From the NCBI GenBank assembly GCA_022828595.1, contig JAKGHH010000003.1, positions 57,959,759 through 58,023,758 of the forward strand: a DNA stretch of 64,000 nt. Reading direction: 5' to 3'. This document shows, piece by piece, positions 11,301 through 23,000 of this stretch. The notes below the pieces were generated by a model that had not been told where the DNA came from, did no database searches, and saw nothing but the letters and a program-made list of their open reading frames with translations. The first letter of the stretch is position 1; each line of letters begins with the position of its first letter. The position numbers and the translations under genes were made by a program. This stretch comes from Nelumbo lutea. Taxonomy: Eukaryota > Streptophyta > Magnoliopsida > Proteales > Nelumbonaceae.

Positions 11301-13137
11301 CTATAAAAGTACTCATTTGCATTATTAGAATGAAACACTTTAATACAATCACCAATCTGATTGCGAATTTGAGCATGGAAGGAAAGGAAAATAGAAAATG
11401 ATCATCAATAAAAGTTACAAAATATCAAAATCTATTGTACAATCACACAACTAGGGCCCAAACATCTGAGTGTATAAGATCAAAAGAACTCATGACTCTA
11501 TTATCTTCTTGGGGAACAAAAGTAACTTTGTAATGCTTGTTGAGTTGACATGATTTACAATCCAATTGAGACACTGCCACCAAAATGGGAACTAACTTCT
11601 TTAAAATATGAAGTGAAGGATGACCAAAATGGAAATGCCATTAGTGAGGAGTAAAGGATGAGTGAAGAACTCTTAGTGGACCATCAACATCTAGGTAGTA
11701 CAATTCTCTAACTTCATGACCTCCACTAATCATCTCCTCTGTCGTAAGATCCTAAAAAACACAATATGAAGGAAAGAAAGTGACTGAACAATTTAATGAC
11801 TTCATGAGTTTACTTATAGACAAGATATTAAAAGAAAACTTTAGAATGTAAAAGAAAAAGTTAAGACTAATAACAGGTCTAAGGGAAATATTACCAGAAC
11901 CATTAATAGGAGAAGAAGTGCAATCTGCTAAGTTAAATATTTTAGGTAGTGGAAATAGGAGAAGAGGACTTAAAAAGATCTAAAGATCCAACCATCATAT
12001 GATTTGGAGCTCCTAAATCAAATATCTATGGTGAATGGTTAGAATTGGAAACTAAACAAGTTGTACTTGACTTAGTAAGAGTAGTAGTGGACTTGGAAGG
12101 CAGAAAAGAAGCTAGACGAAGCCATTCATATTCCTTACGAGTGATAGAGACCAACTCATTACTCTTACCAACTCCCATGGTAGGCAATTCACACATAAGT
12201 CATTAATTCCAGAATCATCCGCAATTATAGCATGATTGGCCCATGAAAGTCATAACAGAAGGCTATAACGTGTCCCTCACGACCACAATGTGTGCACTCT
12301 CTAACTGTACTATGACCTCCACTATTTTTTCCACCATTTCTTCCTTCCCTACTTCCACCACGACCACCCCTAAAATTGTGGCTGGCACCTCTAATTACAG
12401 TTCTTCCTTTAATACCTTTGCCACTTCCATTTCTAGTCGCTACTAAAGCCGACCTTTCTAAAGTAGTGAATAATCATTATGGGATTGACATATCCTCTAG
12501 ATATGAGAAAACACCCTTGATAGGGATGGGAGATCACTATTTCCTAAGATTTGAACCCTCACAGGTTTAAACTTAGACCTTAATCCTGACAAGAATATGC
12601 CAACATCTAAATGCTTCCATTGAGCTTGTTGTTCCTTCAAATCAGGGGAAAGAGGTCGATAAACATTCAACAAGCTTCGTAAACCTTTTAAGATAGCATA
12701 ATATTCTTTGACACTTTTATCACCTTGTTGAAGAGAGAAATGACCTAAATCCTTATTACATTGTTTTGCCTTGAATACAACTATTGAGCATTCTCCCAAA
12801 TTTTCTTAGCAGTGTCCAAAAGCATAAGAATAAAACTAATATTGTTTTCCTTATTGTTCCATAAGGCGGTCATAACCTAAACATTTTCTTGTACCCAGTC
12901 ATTGTACCCTTCAGACTTACTCTTGGGTTGATCTTCAAACTTACTCTTGTGCCTAGTCATTGTGCCCAATCATTGTACCCTTCAGACTTACTCTTGTGCC
13001 CAGTCATTGTACCCTTCCACAGATTTATCCCATGGTACATAATTAGTATCATTAAGCTTGATAGTAGTTAACATGGTGTTCATAAGGTCCGATTGCACTA
13101 TTACAGAAGACTTGGAGTTACTACTGGAAGTAACCAT
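8390..13137 (-). pseudogene. Ty1/copia retrotransposon, gag-pol remnant with 3' LTR end
   Basis: The minus strand carries a decayed copia polyprotein in canonical order. It has: gag (12497-12799; QQGDKSVKEYYAILKGLRSL); a zinc-knuckle-like CTHCGREGHVIAFCYDFHG (about 12240-12300); the protease-like IFDSGAPNHM (about 12010); integrase pieces including NGVANERIV (about 11230) and DKL.PQVIRCVFLGY (about 10940-10990); the RT start WKKAMDDEFHALQSN (about 10440); RT/RNase H pieces YKRLVGTLIYLTTTHP (about 9200); and the RNase H end NNQVAIRIAFN and HIEVDCHF (8580-8855). A polypurine tract GCTTGAGAGGGAG (minus, 8608-8620) precedes an LTR start TGTTGGAATG at 8607. Stops and frameshifts abound, and much of RT is missing or displaced by the block at 9310-10250. 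Confidence 0.85.
9310..10250. other. AT-rich insertion or replacement inside the copia RT
   Basis: The copia reading ends near 10260 at the beginning of reverse transcriptase and resumes near 9300 in its last third. The intervening 0.9 kb does not read as polymerase. Its ends carry related motifs (GGTTTATAGTATC... and CGGCCTG...GTACCGATCGATATAG), suggesting a separate inserted repeat combined with loss of the RT core. I could not define termini or a target duplication. Confidence 0.45.
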
Positions 13138-13371
13138 AAGTAGAACAAGACACCAAGCAACCTGCAAAAATAACTATACACACCAATCATAAGACGAAAC
13201 ACTCACTACAACAATTTTAAGCATAATAAGGTTAATATAGTACCTTTCTGCAGTGTTTCTCAACCCTAGAATCCAATAAAGCTCACACAAATACTTGTAG
13301 GGTACCAAAATTCTCCACAACCATAAACAATAAGATTCCACACCATAACACATCAAACTACTAGACCTGTT

Positions 13372-13483
13372 CATGGGTCGGGCTTGGGCATGGCATTTGC
13401 CAAAATTTTAATGAGACCCAGCCCAAAGCCTAAGCCCGACACAGCATAAGTCAAGCCCAAAGCCCGGCCCATGAATAGGTCTA
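13372..13483. mobile_element. 112-bp hAT-type MITE with perfect 8-bp target duplication
   Basis: The ends are TAGACCTGTTCATGGGTCGG and, in inverted form, TAGACCTATTCATGGGCCGG, and the middle also folds back. The element is flanked by perfect 8-bp direct repeats CAAACTAC at 13364-13371 and 13484-13491. An 8-bp duplication is diagnostic of hAT-family insertion. It has no coding capacity. Confidence 0.9.
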
Positions 13484-13491
13484 CAAACTAC

Positions 13492-14109
13492 ACACCATAA
13501 ATTGTTAGAAAAAATACTGCACTTAGTACACATACCTGTACTCATGTCTAGTCTTGTAACAAAGAAGGGTTTAGTACACCATCAACAATGCCTTAAACTA
13601 ACCAATTTAAGGCATTAAACCTCTTTTTTCTAAGGGGAAACCAGTCCTTTTAGCTCTTTTTGTTGAATTAAGAGAGTTCTCAACTTCTAAGGTGCAAAAA
13701 GGAAGCTATAAACCATGATAATCGAGTTCACAACTCTTAAGTGGTCATGCAAGAGCTTAGCCTCATTTTTTGTTTTTTCCTCCAAGCTTTTTACTACAAT
13801 AGTTGGACATTGCTTTCCATTTATCTTCAACCTTTTGTCTCTTGATATGTTGCTACACCGATGAAATCAATGCTTATGTATTCCTAATTTATACTCGGTT
13901 TCACTTGAACAAGAAGTTGGTCCAATTAGATTTGAATCGACTGGTGTTGGTGACTTGTTCATAGGATTCCTAAGTCTAACACTATCAATTGGAGTGGATG
14001 ATTGAGAAAGATCATTAGGTGGAGGATGCTTCGGATCTTGACTTTGGCTTACTCGTGTAGAACTCATTCTTCACCTAAACTTAATAAAAAGAATAGATTA
14101 TATAATAGA
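13492..14109. other. Unassigned stretch next to the tandem array
   Basis: An open frame at 13867-14067 (minus, 66 codons, Ser/Pro-rich, starting MSSTRVSQSQDP) has no signature I recognise. It lies upstream of the copia gag on the same strand, so it may be part of an element leader, but no LTR or primer-binding site is visible. Confidence 0.35.
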
Positions 14110-14960
14110 CGATAAGGTCTAGATGTCTTGGGGGCAATGTTATAATGTGGATCTTGAATTTGGATAATTGCGGTCAATGAGAGGGATTAATTTGGAATCT
14201 TTCCAGATGTGGGGTAAAATAGGAATTTAGGGATTAAAATTCGATGGGTGGTCAATTAAAAGGTTTAAAAGGGTGTTTATAAGGTTTTGGAGTCTTGGGT
14301 GACATGTTGCGATAGAGATCTTGAAATAAGAAAGTGGCGACTAATAAGGATAGTCAATTTGGAATATTTTTAAGTGAAGAGAAAAATGAGTATTTTGAGG
14401 TTTCAAATTTGGTAGATGGTCAATCGAGAGGCTGATGAAGGGTTTGGTAAGGTTTGAAAGTCTTAGGTGATGCATTGTGATGAAGATCTATGATTTTGAG
14501 ACTAGTAAGCGACGAGAGTGGTTGATTTGGAATATTTTTAGATGATGGGAAAAATGGGCATTTTTGGGTCTAAAATTTGATGGATAGCCAATTAGAAGGT
14601 TAATGAGGGGTTTGGTAAAGTTTGGGTGCCTTGAACAAAGTGTCATGATGGAAATTAGGATTTTGAGAGTAGCAAGTGATGATGATGGTTTGATTAGAAT
14701 CTTTTTGGATGAGAGGTAAAATTAGTAATTTTGGGTATAAAATTTGGTGGGAGGTTAATTAGAGGGTTAATGAGGGCTTTTACAAGGTTTGGATGTCTTG
14801 AAAGAAATGTCACGATGGAGAGCTAAGATTTTAAGAATAGTAGGTGATAAGGATTATCAGATTAGAAATTTGGTGTAATTGGTTGTTTAAGGGTTTTGTA
14901 GTCTAGTGAGAGTGTTCAATGGTTTTAGAGGTGTTGTAATCATGGGAATTTGGGTTGTGG
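14110..14960. repeat. Tandem array of about 168-bp monomers
   Basis: A landmark (GTCTTGGG/GTCTTGAA followed by a TG..ATG.AGATCTTGA-like segment) recurs at 14125, 14292, 14460, 14628 and 14795, spacings of 167, 168, 168 and 167 bp. Each unit also carries GG.CAATTAGAAGGTTAATGAGGGG- and TTTGGAATCTTT-like blocks in the same order. Copies are diverged. Partial, more decayed units continue to about 15440, where AAAAATCGGGTGTTAACA may mark an element edge. Confidence 0.8.
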
Positions 14961-15758
14961 GTATTTTAGTCAATGGGGTTCATAATAGAAATATTGGTTT
15001 AGTGGATGGGTAAATGAGAAAATTTAGGCTAAGATTTGGTAGAGTGGCATGGATTTGAATTAGAAGGTTGTTGATAGGATTTAGTCATGTATGGGACATA
15101 TGGATAGTAGGTTTTAGGCTTGGGAAGTGTTATAGACTTATAGTCTTTGATTCACTAAAATGGAATCTATGACGGATGGATGATGAATTCAAAAAATTTA
15201 AGGATGAAATTTGGTATGATTGGTTGTTTAAAGGTTTTGTTCCATGTAGTGGAGGTTAATCGGGCAACAGGTGTGGTGATGTGGTGCAATCATGATTGTT
15301 AGAAGGGAACCTTGTAGATTTAATGGTGGATTTAAGGGTATTTAAGCCGAAATTTGGTTTCTTGAGGTTTTGGCACATTCTAAAGAGATTGGTGAGCTCT
15401 AAGCAGACATCTGGAGTGTGAGAAGTCAGTTTAAGAAGGGACCGAGCAAAAATCGGGTGTTAACATGTAACCTTTGATGTCATAATTAAAATTGATAAGA
15501 ACACAAAAATATTACAAAAAGTATAAAAGTTTTATAAAAAAAAATATTTGTATATACATCTCTGATATCATATATTCATCACATTAAATAAAAAAGTGTG
15601 ATAAATAAAAATTGAAGTCTTAGCTTTCCCTTTCCGCATCCTACAATTCTCATATGCAAAAGCACTTGTACATTTGCTAGTAAAAAATAAATAGATATAA
15701 CATCTTTAATGTCATTAATTGAAATCTTAATTTAATATGCAAGTGAATGCATTTTATT
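14961..15758. other. Decayed extension of the array, then AT-rich spacer
   Basis: Up to about 15440 the sequence keeps the vocabulary of the array (GGTTTTGTAGTCTAGTG, AATTTGG, GGTTGTTTAAAGGTTTTG) but no longer the regular period. From 15480 on it is AT-rich with nothing recognised. Confidence 0.4.
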
Positions 15759-15844
15759 GAGCATAATGATATATCCAACAAGGGTACGTAGTATATCCAA
15801 ATGGAATCAAACACCTAACCCTTGTTGGATATACCATTATGCTC
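15759..15844. repeat. 27-bp inverted repeat (hairpin) with 32-nt loop
   Basis: The left arm 15759-15785 (GAGCATAATGATATATCCAA...) and right arm 15818-15844 pair at 26 of 27 positions; the single mismatch is T versus C in the middle. The loop is 15786-15817. No flanking target duplication is evident. It could be a tiny foldback element remnant or a small-RNA precursor; the sequence alone does not decide. Confidence 0.75.
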
Positions 15845-17189
15845 TCTCCAATAAATTTTCATTTTTCACGGGATTTATTGTGGAAGCAGGCAGTAGGGCC
15901 CAAACACGTCTGCATCTGGCATTGAATAAACACTATTTTGTCCATTAGCAAGAAAATCTTTATGGCATGTGGCTGGGAAACCCTAAACCTTGCTTGGCGA
16001 CAAGCTCTTTAGACTGTGAGAGGACGTGGATGATGACATTGACATGGATGGGCACTGAATACAGTATATAGTGATGCGTCGGTTAGCATCCAATATTACT
16101 GGTTTGTGGTTAATTGACGAGCTGGTGAGTTATTTAGTTGGTGGATATACTTCTGATATATAGAGAGAGAGATAAAGAGATTTCAAAATGTTTTAAGGTA
16201 CCCCACCTTAGCTCCTCCCTTGCATCAATGGTTCATAAATAAGGGATTGTTTGTTTTCCATTATTAAATCTCCCAAGGTGAATGAATGGTAGTTTCCACT
16301 TTCCAATAGTATTGTATGTTAGCTTCATGTCTGCATACTGTGCTTTGAAGATTCTCTTATGATCATTGAATTTTTGTTTGACCGTTGGGGTTGCTTGTTT
16401 GGTTCTTCTGCAAGACATTTGCTTATTTTGCCCCTTTTCTCATGTTCTTTATTGTTTGTTCTTCTTGTTTAATTTACCTTTTTCTTTTTTTGAGGGAATG
16501 CCTTTTATCAATTAGGCTAGCTGGAAATCTTAGTTTCAAAGAGAAATCATGATTCTTTGTAAAGGAATATGCTTTATCAAGGGGCATCTTCTATTCCCAA
16601 CAATTAAAGAAAAGAAGAACAAGAAAGGCATCTTCTGTTGGAAGAAAAGAAGAGACTGAGCTTCTTCTGTTCTCAAAATCAATAAACAAATGCACAAGTG
16701 AAACACTTTATTAGGGAAAGGGAAAGTGAAAGTGAAAGGCCCCTTCAATTTCCTATATATTGAGAGAGGTGAAACAGCAGGTGGCATCCCTTTTACATTG
16801 GAGAGCTTGCTTCCAAGTTCCAACTTCCAACTAACAAAGAAACCAGTCCACAAAAAGCCGGTCCCCACTCTGGCCTGGCCTCCTTGTTCAGGATTCAAGA
16901 CTTCCTTGGCATGCATGCCCCATAAATGGGGCCAATTAGGAGTTAAAAAAAAGAACTCTGATCTCTTTCCCACAAACTCTTCCCTCATCTCTACTCATAG
17001 CACACATCAGCCATACATTAAGAACATCTCCCTTTTTATTTATGGGGTGAGTTCCCAATACATGACAGTAGTGTCTTGTCTTGTGGGTAGGGATGTAGGA
17101 AGAGTTTGTGGGTAGTGATGTCATTGAAAGAATTCATGTATCAATGCAGAATCCAAATGGGGTACAAACAACAGGCTATGGGATCTATT
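15845..17189. other. Intergenic, no gene recognised
   Basis: Overlapping open frames of 129-150 codons on both strands at 16536-17115 have no domain signature and overlap each other, so I do not call them genes. A purine/pyrimidine-biased stretch lies at 16580-16740. Confidence 0.4.
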
Positions 17190-17241
17190 AAGAGTGAACA
17201 TACCCGTAGGTCCCATGAGGAGCACTGTAGTGTTCACTCTT
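17190..17241. repeat. Small foldback: 11-bp perfect inverted repeat
   Basis: AAGAGTGAACA (17190-17200) and TGTTCACTCTT (17231-17241) are perfect inverted repeats around a 30-nt loop containing CCCATGAGGAGCACTGTAG. This resembles the core of short plant foldback MITEs. No clear target duplication is seen. Confidence 0.5.
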
Positions 17242-18621
17242 GTCTTGTATCTCGTTGTACAAGATTTCCTCAATGGAATGCCGATTAGCTGAACTTGATG
17301 GCTGTATCATGGGCTGTTAGACCAATAATAATGCTCCACAATAGTCATAAAGTGCATATACCCTACAAGGCTACAACCACTCAATCTCTCACTTTTTGTA
17401 TAGAACTAGTATAGATTGCAAAGTGTTATTATTTGTCTACAGTTCAGTTAATTCCTTCTATGAGGTTGGTGTGGGTGTGAGGAGCATTCCTTCTGGACCA
17501 AATTGAATTTCCCTACTACCCCCACCAAATCTAAAGATTTCATTTGCTGGACAACACTTCATTTATTTAGTCGAAAATGCCATTATGTGAAACTTTATAA
17601 TCTGAGAATAAACCATGATCACACAACCCCGCTTGTATGAGTATAATGGGATTCCCCATGTTAGAGGTTGAGATTTCTCATTTGTCCTCCCAAATACCAA
17701 TTCGGATCAGTTCGTCATAAAGTGCACCTCACAACATAATTCAGCCACGTATTTAGAATATCTCCTTAATTGTAAATTTTTATTAATGGGGGAGATATTC
17801 TCTATGCACAACTGAAACGTGCTGTGAAGTAAGTGTGAGACTTGTTCGGCAAGGAGCAAATCGTACTCCTGAAATACAATGAATTCCAAATGATATTTAT
17901 TTATTCTATAAAAATAAAAAGGAATTACAAATTAAATATTTATTTATTTTTATTTATATTCTATTCAATTCGATCCGATTATAGACAATCCAAATAATTG
18001 TATAGAGAGTAACTGAAACATCCACGTTTCTCTCATGTCCCTACGCCCATCTGACGCATCTTTCAAAATTGTTGGAACTCCTGCACTGAGAGAGGCTAGT
18101 AGTTGTATATGATGATCATCAATTATTCATATCCACCGTCCAGGTTGCTGCCTTGCCGGGAAGGTAGCAACGGGTTGCTTGTGGCCCTTGTGGGTCAAGG
18201 GCCTCATGTCTTTTAGTTCCAAGTTCCAACCCAGTTGCTTGTGGTACCTTCTTGAGACGTGGTATTCATGGGCTGTCTTGTCCATTGCGAAGGACGTCAA
18301 ATTTGATTATTTATGGATGCTTTGGCTTTGGTCTCACTTAAATAACAAAGCGTCAAAGCCTCCTCAGGCTTCAAGGTCAGCCTTCACCTTTCAGGGTAAG
18401 GCACAGGTCTGAGCCCGGAGGCCTCTAAATTTATATATATATATATATAATAGTAGAAGGTGAAAGGTAGTTGGGCATGGTCCCTTTCAATGCTCCCCAT
18501 TCTTTGATTTCTTTCCACTTCACAATATCAATGGAGCCGGCCACTTTTGACTTTCAATCTCTCTTTTTCTTTTTATTTTTTATTTTATTTATATATATAT
18601 ATATATATTAATTTCAATTAA
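17242..18621. other. Intergenic with (TA)n microsatellites
   Basis: No gene recognised. Short AT microsatellites occur at about 18431-18450 and 18588-18608. Small open frames here show no family signature. Confidence 0.5.
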
Positions 18622-18813
18622 TTTAAGTGCTATTTGGTTTAAATGAGAATTGAAAATAGTTGAAATAGAATGTCATTCCCACGGGAGGGGGAGGGAATTG
18701 AATGCCATTAGGAATGAGATTCTGGTTCCATCCAACCAAACAATTTGAATTAAAATGGGTCATTCTGATTTGAATCCTAAACTCTTATTCCCGTGAATCA
18801 AACGGGCCCTTAA
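18622..18813. mobile_element. MITE of about 190 bp
   Basis: The ends are TTTAAGTGCTATTTGGTTT and, inverted, TTTAAGGGCCCGTTTGATTC. GAAT and ATTCC motifs are spread through the middle. The terminal GGGCCCGTTTGATTCACGGGAAT block is a common plant MITE end. The flanking TTAA or TAA trinucleotides suit a PIF/Harbinger type, but TIR similarity is imperfect. Confidence 0.55.
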
Positions 18814-19639
18814 AATTATTCTCAATGCATTGTTAAGAAGAAAGGATATTAATCTTTGGAAATATGGACTTTCCCTAATTCGACTAATACCTAAAATCCG
18901 ATGACATCAAATACTTTGTTCTCTAATTTGATTTATGGACCCAATGACCCAAAAACGGATAATAGTTCTGAACCTGACTCACCAGGGGTCTGTTTTGTGC
19001 GTATCTGAATCCGACCCGATCGGATCCAATGCCGGTCCGCAAGCTGCTCCCTTATTCATTTCCTCTCTTCGAAGGAACTTGTTTCCCAAAGCTATTATTC
19101 CCTCGCTTATCAGACAACCATCTGTCTAATCACAACAACTGGCTATCCAAGAGTAAGGATGCGAGGAACAAGCAAAGCATAAAGAGAGAATTTCCTCAGC
19201 AGTCGTGTATACACAGATGAGATGTACCATTTAGCTTCCAATGCGTCGATTCGATACCTATTGATCAGAACCGTTGGCTGAATAATATTTTCAGATATTG
19301 TAATTCTAAGATGCTTTCTAATACAATCGTATGATCTAGATCAGTGCCATCCTAAGTCCAAGACTGACAGAAAATATCATGTTAATGGAGCACAATATCA
19401 GTTCTGCCTGAGTTGAGGAGTGAGGACCCAAGGAAAGGATGTCCGTCCCATTGCCAATAGGACCTTGCGTAAACCAAAATGCAGCCTTCTCTGTTTGGCT
19501 CAAAATCACAAATCCACCAACAAATCAAAATCAGAAATGACAAATGAATAAAACCTGGAGGAAAACAATAAATTAGGATAAAAAAAAAAAAAAGGCTAAC
19601 CTCCACGCCAAAGCTAACTAATCTCTAACCAACCTTCTT
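18814..19639. other. Upstream intergenic region of the Vps62/DUF946 gene
   Basis: No gene recognised. A run of A residues lies at about 19579-19592. The DNA becomes markedly pyrimidine-rich on the + strand toward the next entry. Confidence 0.4.
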
Positions 19640-20020
19640 CTCATCTTTCTCTCCACACTCGACCCAAATCACCCAATTGAAAGCGAAGTAGAAAGGTACT
19701 TCCTCTCCCCTTCCCCTTCCTCTCCCCTTCCCCTTCCTCTTCCTCTCCAAGCTCTTCAGTCCCTTTAAAGAGCTTCTCACAGAAACCTCAGTCTTGCTTT
19801 CCTCTCTCTCATTAATCCACTTCAACTCTACAAAGAAGGCTGCTTGTGGGTGTGGGGGGTGGGGGAGAGGGTTTAGTTTCCTCTTTTCTTTTTTTCTGGG
19901 GCTGCATGATGACTCTTACAATCTCATGGAATTTGGGAATACGCTTAGAATAGGATACAAATCGTGGACAACAAGCGGATGACTGGAGCCTTGATTGGAG
20001 AGTTCAGAATTTTATATAAG
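19640..20020 (+). promoter_or_regulatory. Pyrimidine-rich leader of the Vps62/DUF946 gene
   Basis: Repeated CTTCCCCTTCCTCTCC tracts at 19700-19750 and CTCTCTCT around 19801 are typical of plant core promoters and 5' untranslated regions. The coding start follows at 20021. No strong TATA box was located, and the transcription start cannot be read from the sequence. Confidence 0.45.
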
Positions 20021-23000
20021 ATGTTTGGGTGCAAGTGTTTCTATTGGAATAGAGTCTCCGATTACTTTTTGCCAGAACCAGAGCTTTTTTCGCTTCCAGC
20101 GCCCATCCCGGAATGGCCTGAAGGTAGGAATGCCAAGAAAAAGTTGTAGATTTTACTGTTTTTGTTTTGTGAATAATGTTATGGAGTTTGCTTCTTTTCT
20201 GGGTTGATTTGTGATTTTAATATTTTCCGTTGTTGATGACTTGATGGGTATTGGCTCTTCTTGAACATGCCTTGCCTGTTCATTCTGCATCAACTGAGGC
20301 TCTGGGTCGTTTTCTTTCTAATATGGGTTTCCAATTTTGTTATTGTTTCTGTGTTATCTCTCCTGATGGCATGCATGCAGAGATGGATTTTGGGTTTCTG
20401 ACTTTCTGTATAGAATGATGGGTGGAAGTTATGGGATTATTGTGTATTTTACACCCACACTAGGATCTAACATATTAGTTTATGCTTGTCCTATGAAGAA
20501 AAATTTTGCTTCTCTTGCCGACAATCCCTTCACTCCTCAAAAAGAAAGAAAAATAATCATAGAATTAAATCAACGATACTTTTGGTCGACCTTGACAAGG
20601 GGTTCGAATTAGTTTATGTTTTGCAGGTATGGTATTTCGAATTTCATCAGTTATTTATATCCTGGATGTTGTTCTCTTTTTGGTTGTCTTTGAAAGCCCC
20701 ATACCCCTCCTCCCAACCTTATATCTTGACTAATTATTTGTTAATATGTTGTTCATCATGCGTCTTTCAGCTTCCTTTCGATAGGGATTGAGAAGGGAGA
20801 TATGCTTATCATTTATGTAAAAAGTTTGCTTCTTTTCTTGCTTTATTTCTGGTAATGTGTTTATGTGGTTGTTAGACACCCTAAAATACACTGAACCACC
20901 TGAAGTATCAATCTGAACCATCCAAAGAGCTATCTAGTGGGGGATGAATTACGACCCAAATATTGTACAATTGGTCTATGGATGGTCATATCTATGAATA
21001 ATGAATTATAGCACGTAACTTGTCTTATATTCTCATTGCAAATGAAAGAAATATTGTCAATGTAGGCACCATAAAATACACTGAACCACCTGAAATGTCA
21101 GTCCAAACCATCCAGAGAGAAGTCTAGTGGGGAATGAGTTATGGCCCACATATTGTACAATTGGTCTATAGGTGGTTATATGTATGGCTTATAATACATT
21201 ACTTACTTCATATTCTCATTGTTAATTTATAAAGAGAGATTGTCAATTGCTGACCAGTTTCTAGATCTTGTTTGGATAGGGTGTTTGGGTAGCATGGTTT
21301 TTAGTTTATGGTCCATTACTGAGATGATTCACTAATAGAGGGCTCAATATTTGATGGTTGGGTGGAGTACGTGAGCATATGTATTTTTTCTTTCAGTGAT
21401 CTATGAATTTTCAGAACATGCAAATTAACATTTCAGATACTATCTCTCCCCTTTGGTTCTCTTATGGTCCTTGATAACGGTGGAATGATGAAACAAGATT
21501 TGTGTAGTTGAGAAGGTTTTGTTGGGTGGAATTTGCATTGTTTCTTTGGTGCTTTATCACTTGATAATATTGTTTTATGACTAAACCTTTAATATTCTTG
21601 ATGATTTTGATTCATTCGAGCTTTTGATGAATATGAGACAGATCTATTTTTCACTTTGTAGTTTATGTTGGGATAAGGCATGTATGATGATGATGATGAT
21701 GATCCTTTTAGCAGTTTGTGCAACTCTCCTGCTTTCTTGATGTTTCATTTGGTTTTAGTCTTTTGGATGGAGTTTCCTCATCTGATATGTCCCATACCAC
21801 ATTCATGATTAGCAGAGGAATTGCAATAAGTTAATGACCAGTAGGGTATGCCTCTGTTTCATTTGGAAATCCTGGTTAGTTGGATAAATCATAACAATTA
21901 TGTTTACTGGTCTGTTGTCTTATGCTCCATCTTGAGTTACATCAATGTGAATATATTGGAAAGCTGTATTGTGGTATTAAATATTCTTGTTCATTTTAGA
22001 ACCTGCACTTCTGAGTCACACTTTGTCCTACCTAACAATTAATAATTTTTAATTATTTCTTTGCCTAAGAAAAACCAATATTGGGATTTTATTTATGGGG
22101 CCACTCTTGAGAAATTTCAGGGAGATTTGTCTCCGATGAATTTTACAGAAAATAGCATAATTAGACTAGTTGTTCTTATGCCATATTAATGATCCTGGGC
22201 TACCGGCTCCAAAACCTGTCTGTTACAGTTATTCTTAATGATTGTAGGAGACAATTGTCAATTCTGAATATTTCGTTGGTCATCTTTTCAGGCCAAGGCT
22301 TTGGTACCGGAAGAATATGTCTAGGAGAAATAGAAGTTATTAAGATCACCAAGTTTGAAAGTATTTGGAGCTGCAATTTTTTGAATGACAAGAGGAATGG
22401 TATTATATTCTATAAGCCGACAGGAATACCAGATGGTTTCTACAGCCTTGGTCACTACTGTCAACCAAATGACCAGCCTTTACGAGGGTTTGTTCTTGTG
22501 GCTAGAGATGTGGCTACTCATGAAACAGAAGTTGGCCATTTATGCAACATGCTTGAAGAGTTCCCAGCTCTTAGAAAGCCCCTTGACTATATATTAGTTT
22601 GGAGCACAGATGAATGGAGTGAGGACAATCATGATGGATGTGGTTACTTTTGGTTACCACAACCACCTGAAGGTTATAAAGCTATGGGCCATGTGGTTAC
22701 CAACACGCCAAACAAGCCTTCACTTGAAGAAGTGAGATGTGTTCGGGCTGATCTCACAGAGACCTGTGAGGCTTATTCTTTAATATTTGATACTGATTCA
22801 AGTATTCACAAGTTCCCATTTCGGGTCTGGAACACAAGACCATGCCATCGGGGGATGCTGGGGAAAGGTGTTTCTGTTGGGACATTTTTCTGCAGTAGCT
22901 ATTTGAGTTCTGAAGATGAGCTGAGCATTGCATGCTTGAGGAATGGTGATCCAACTCTACATGCAATGCCAAATCTAGACCAGGCCCATGCACTCATCAA

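Noticed and set aside
16536..17115. 150-codon minus and 129-codon plus open frames
   Set aside because: They overlap each other and have no domain, start context or codon pattern that favours either; no homology recognised.
22189..22291. In-frame ATG upstream of the large Vps62/DUF946 exon taken as the gene start
   Set aside because: The 35 codons before QGFGTG show no family similarity and end at a clear TTTTCAG acceptor. The real N-terminus, with the family's [11 protein letters not shown] motif, is the exon at 20021-20123, which joins in phase.
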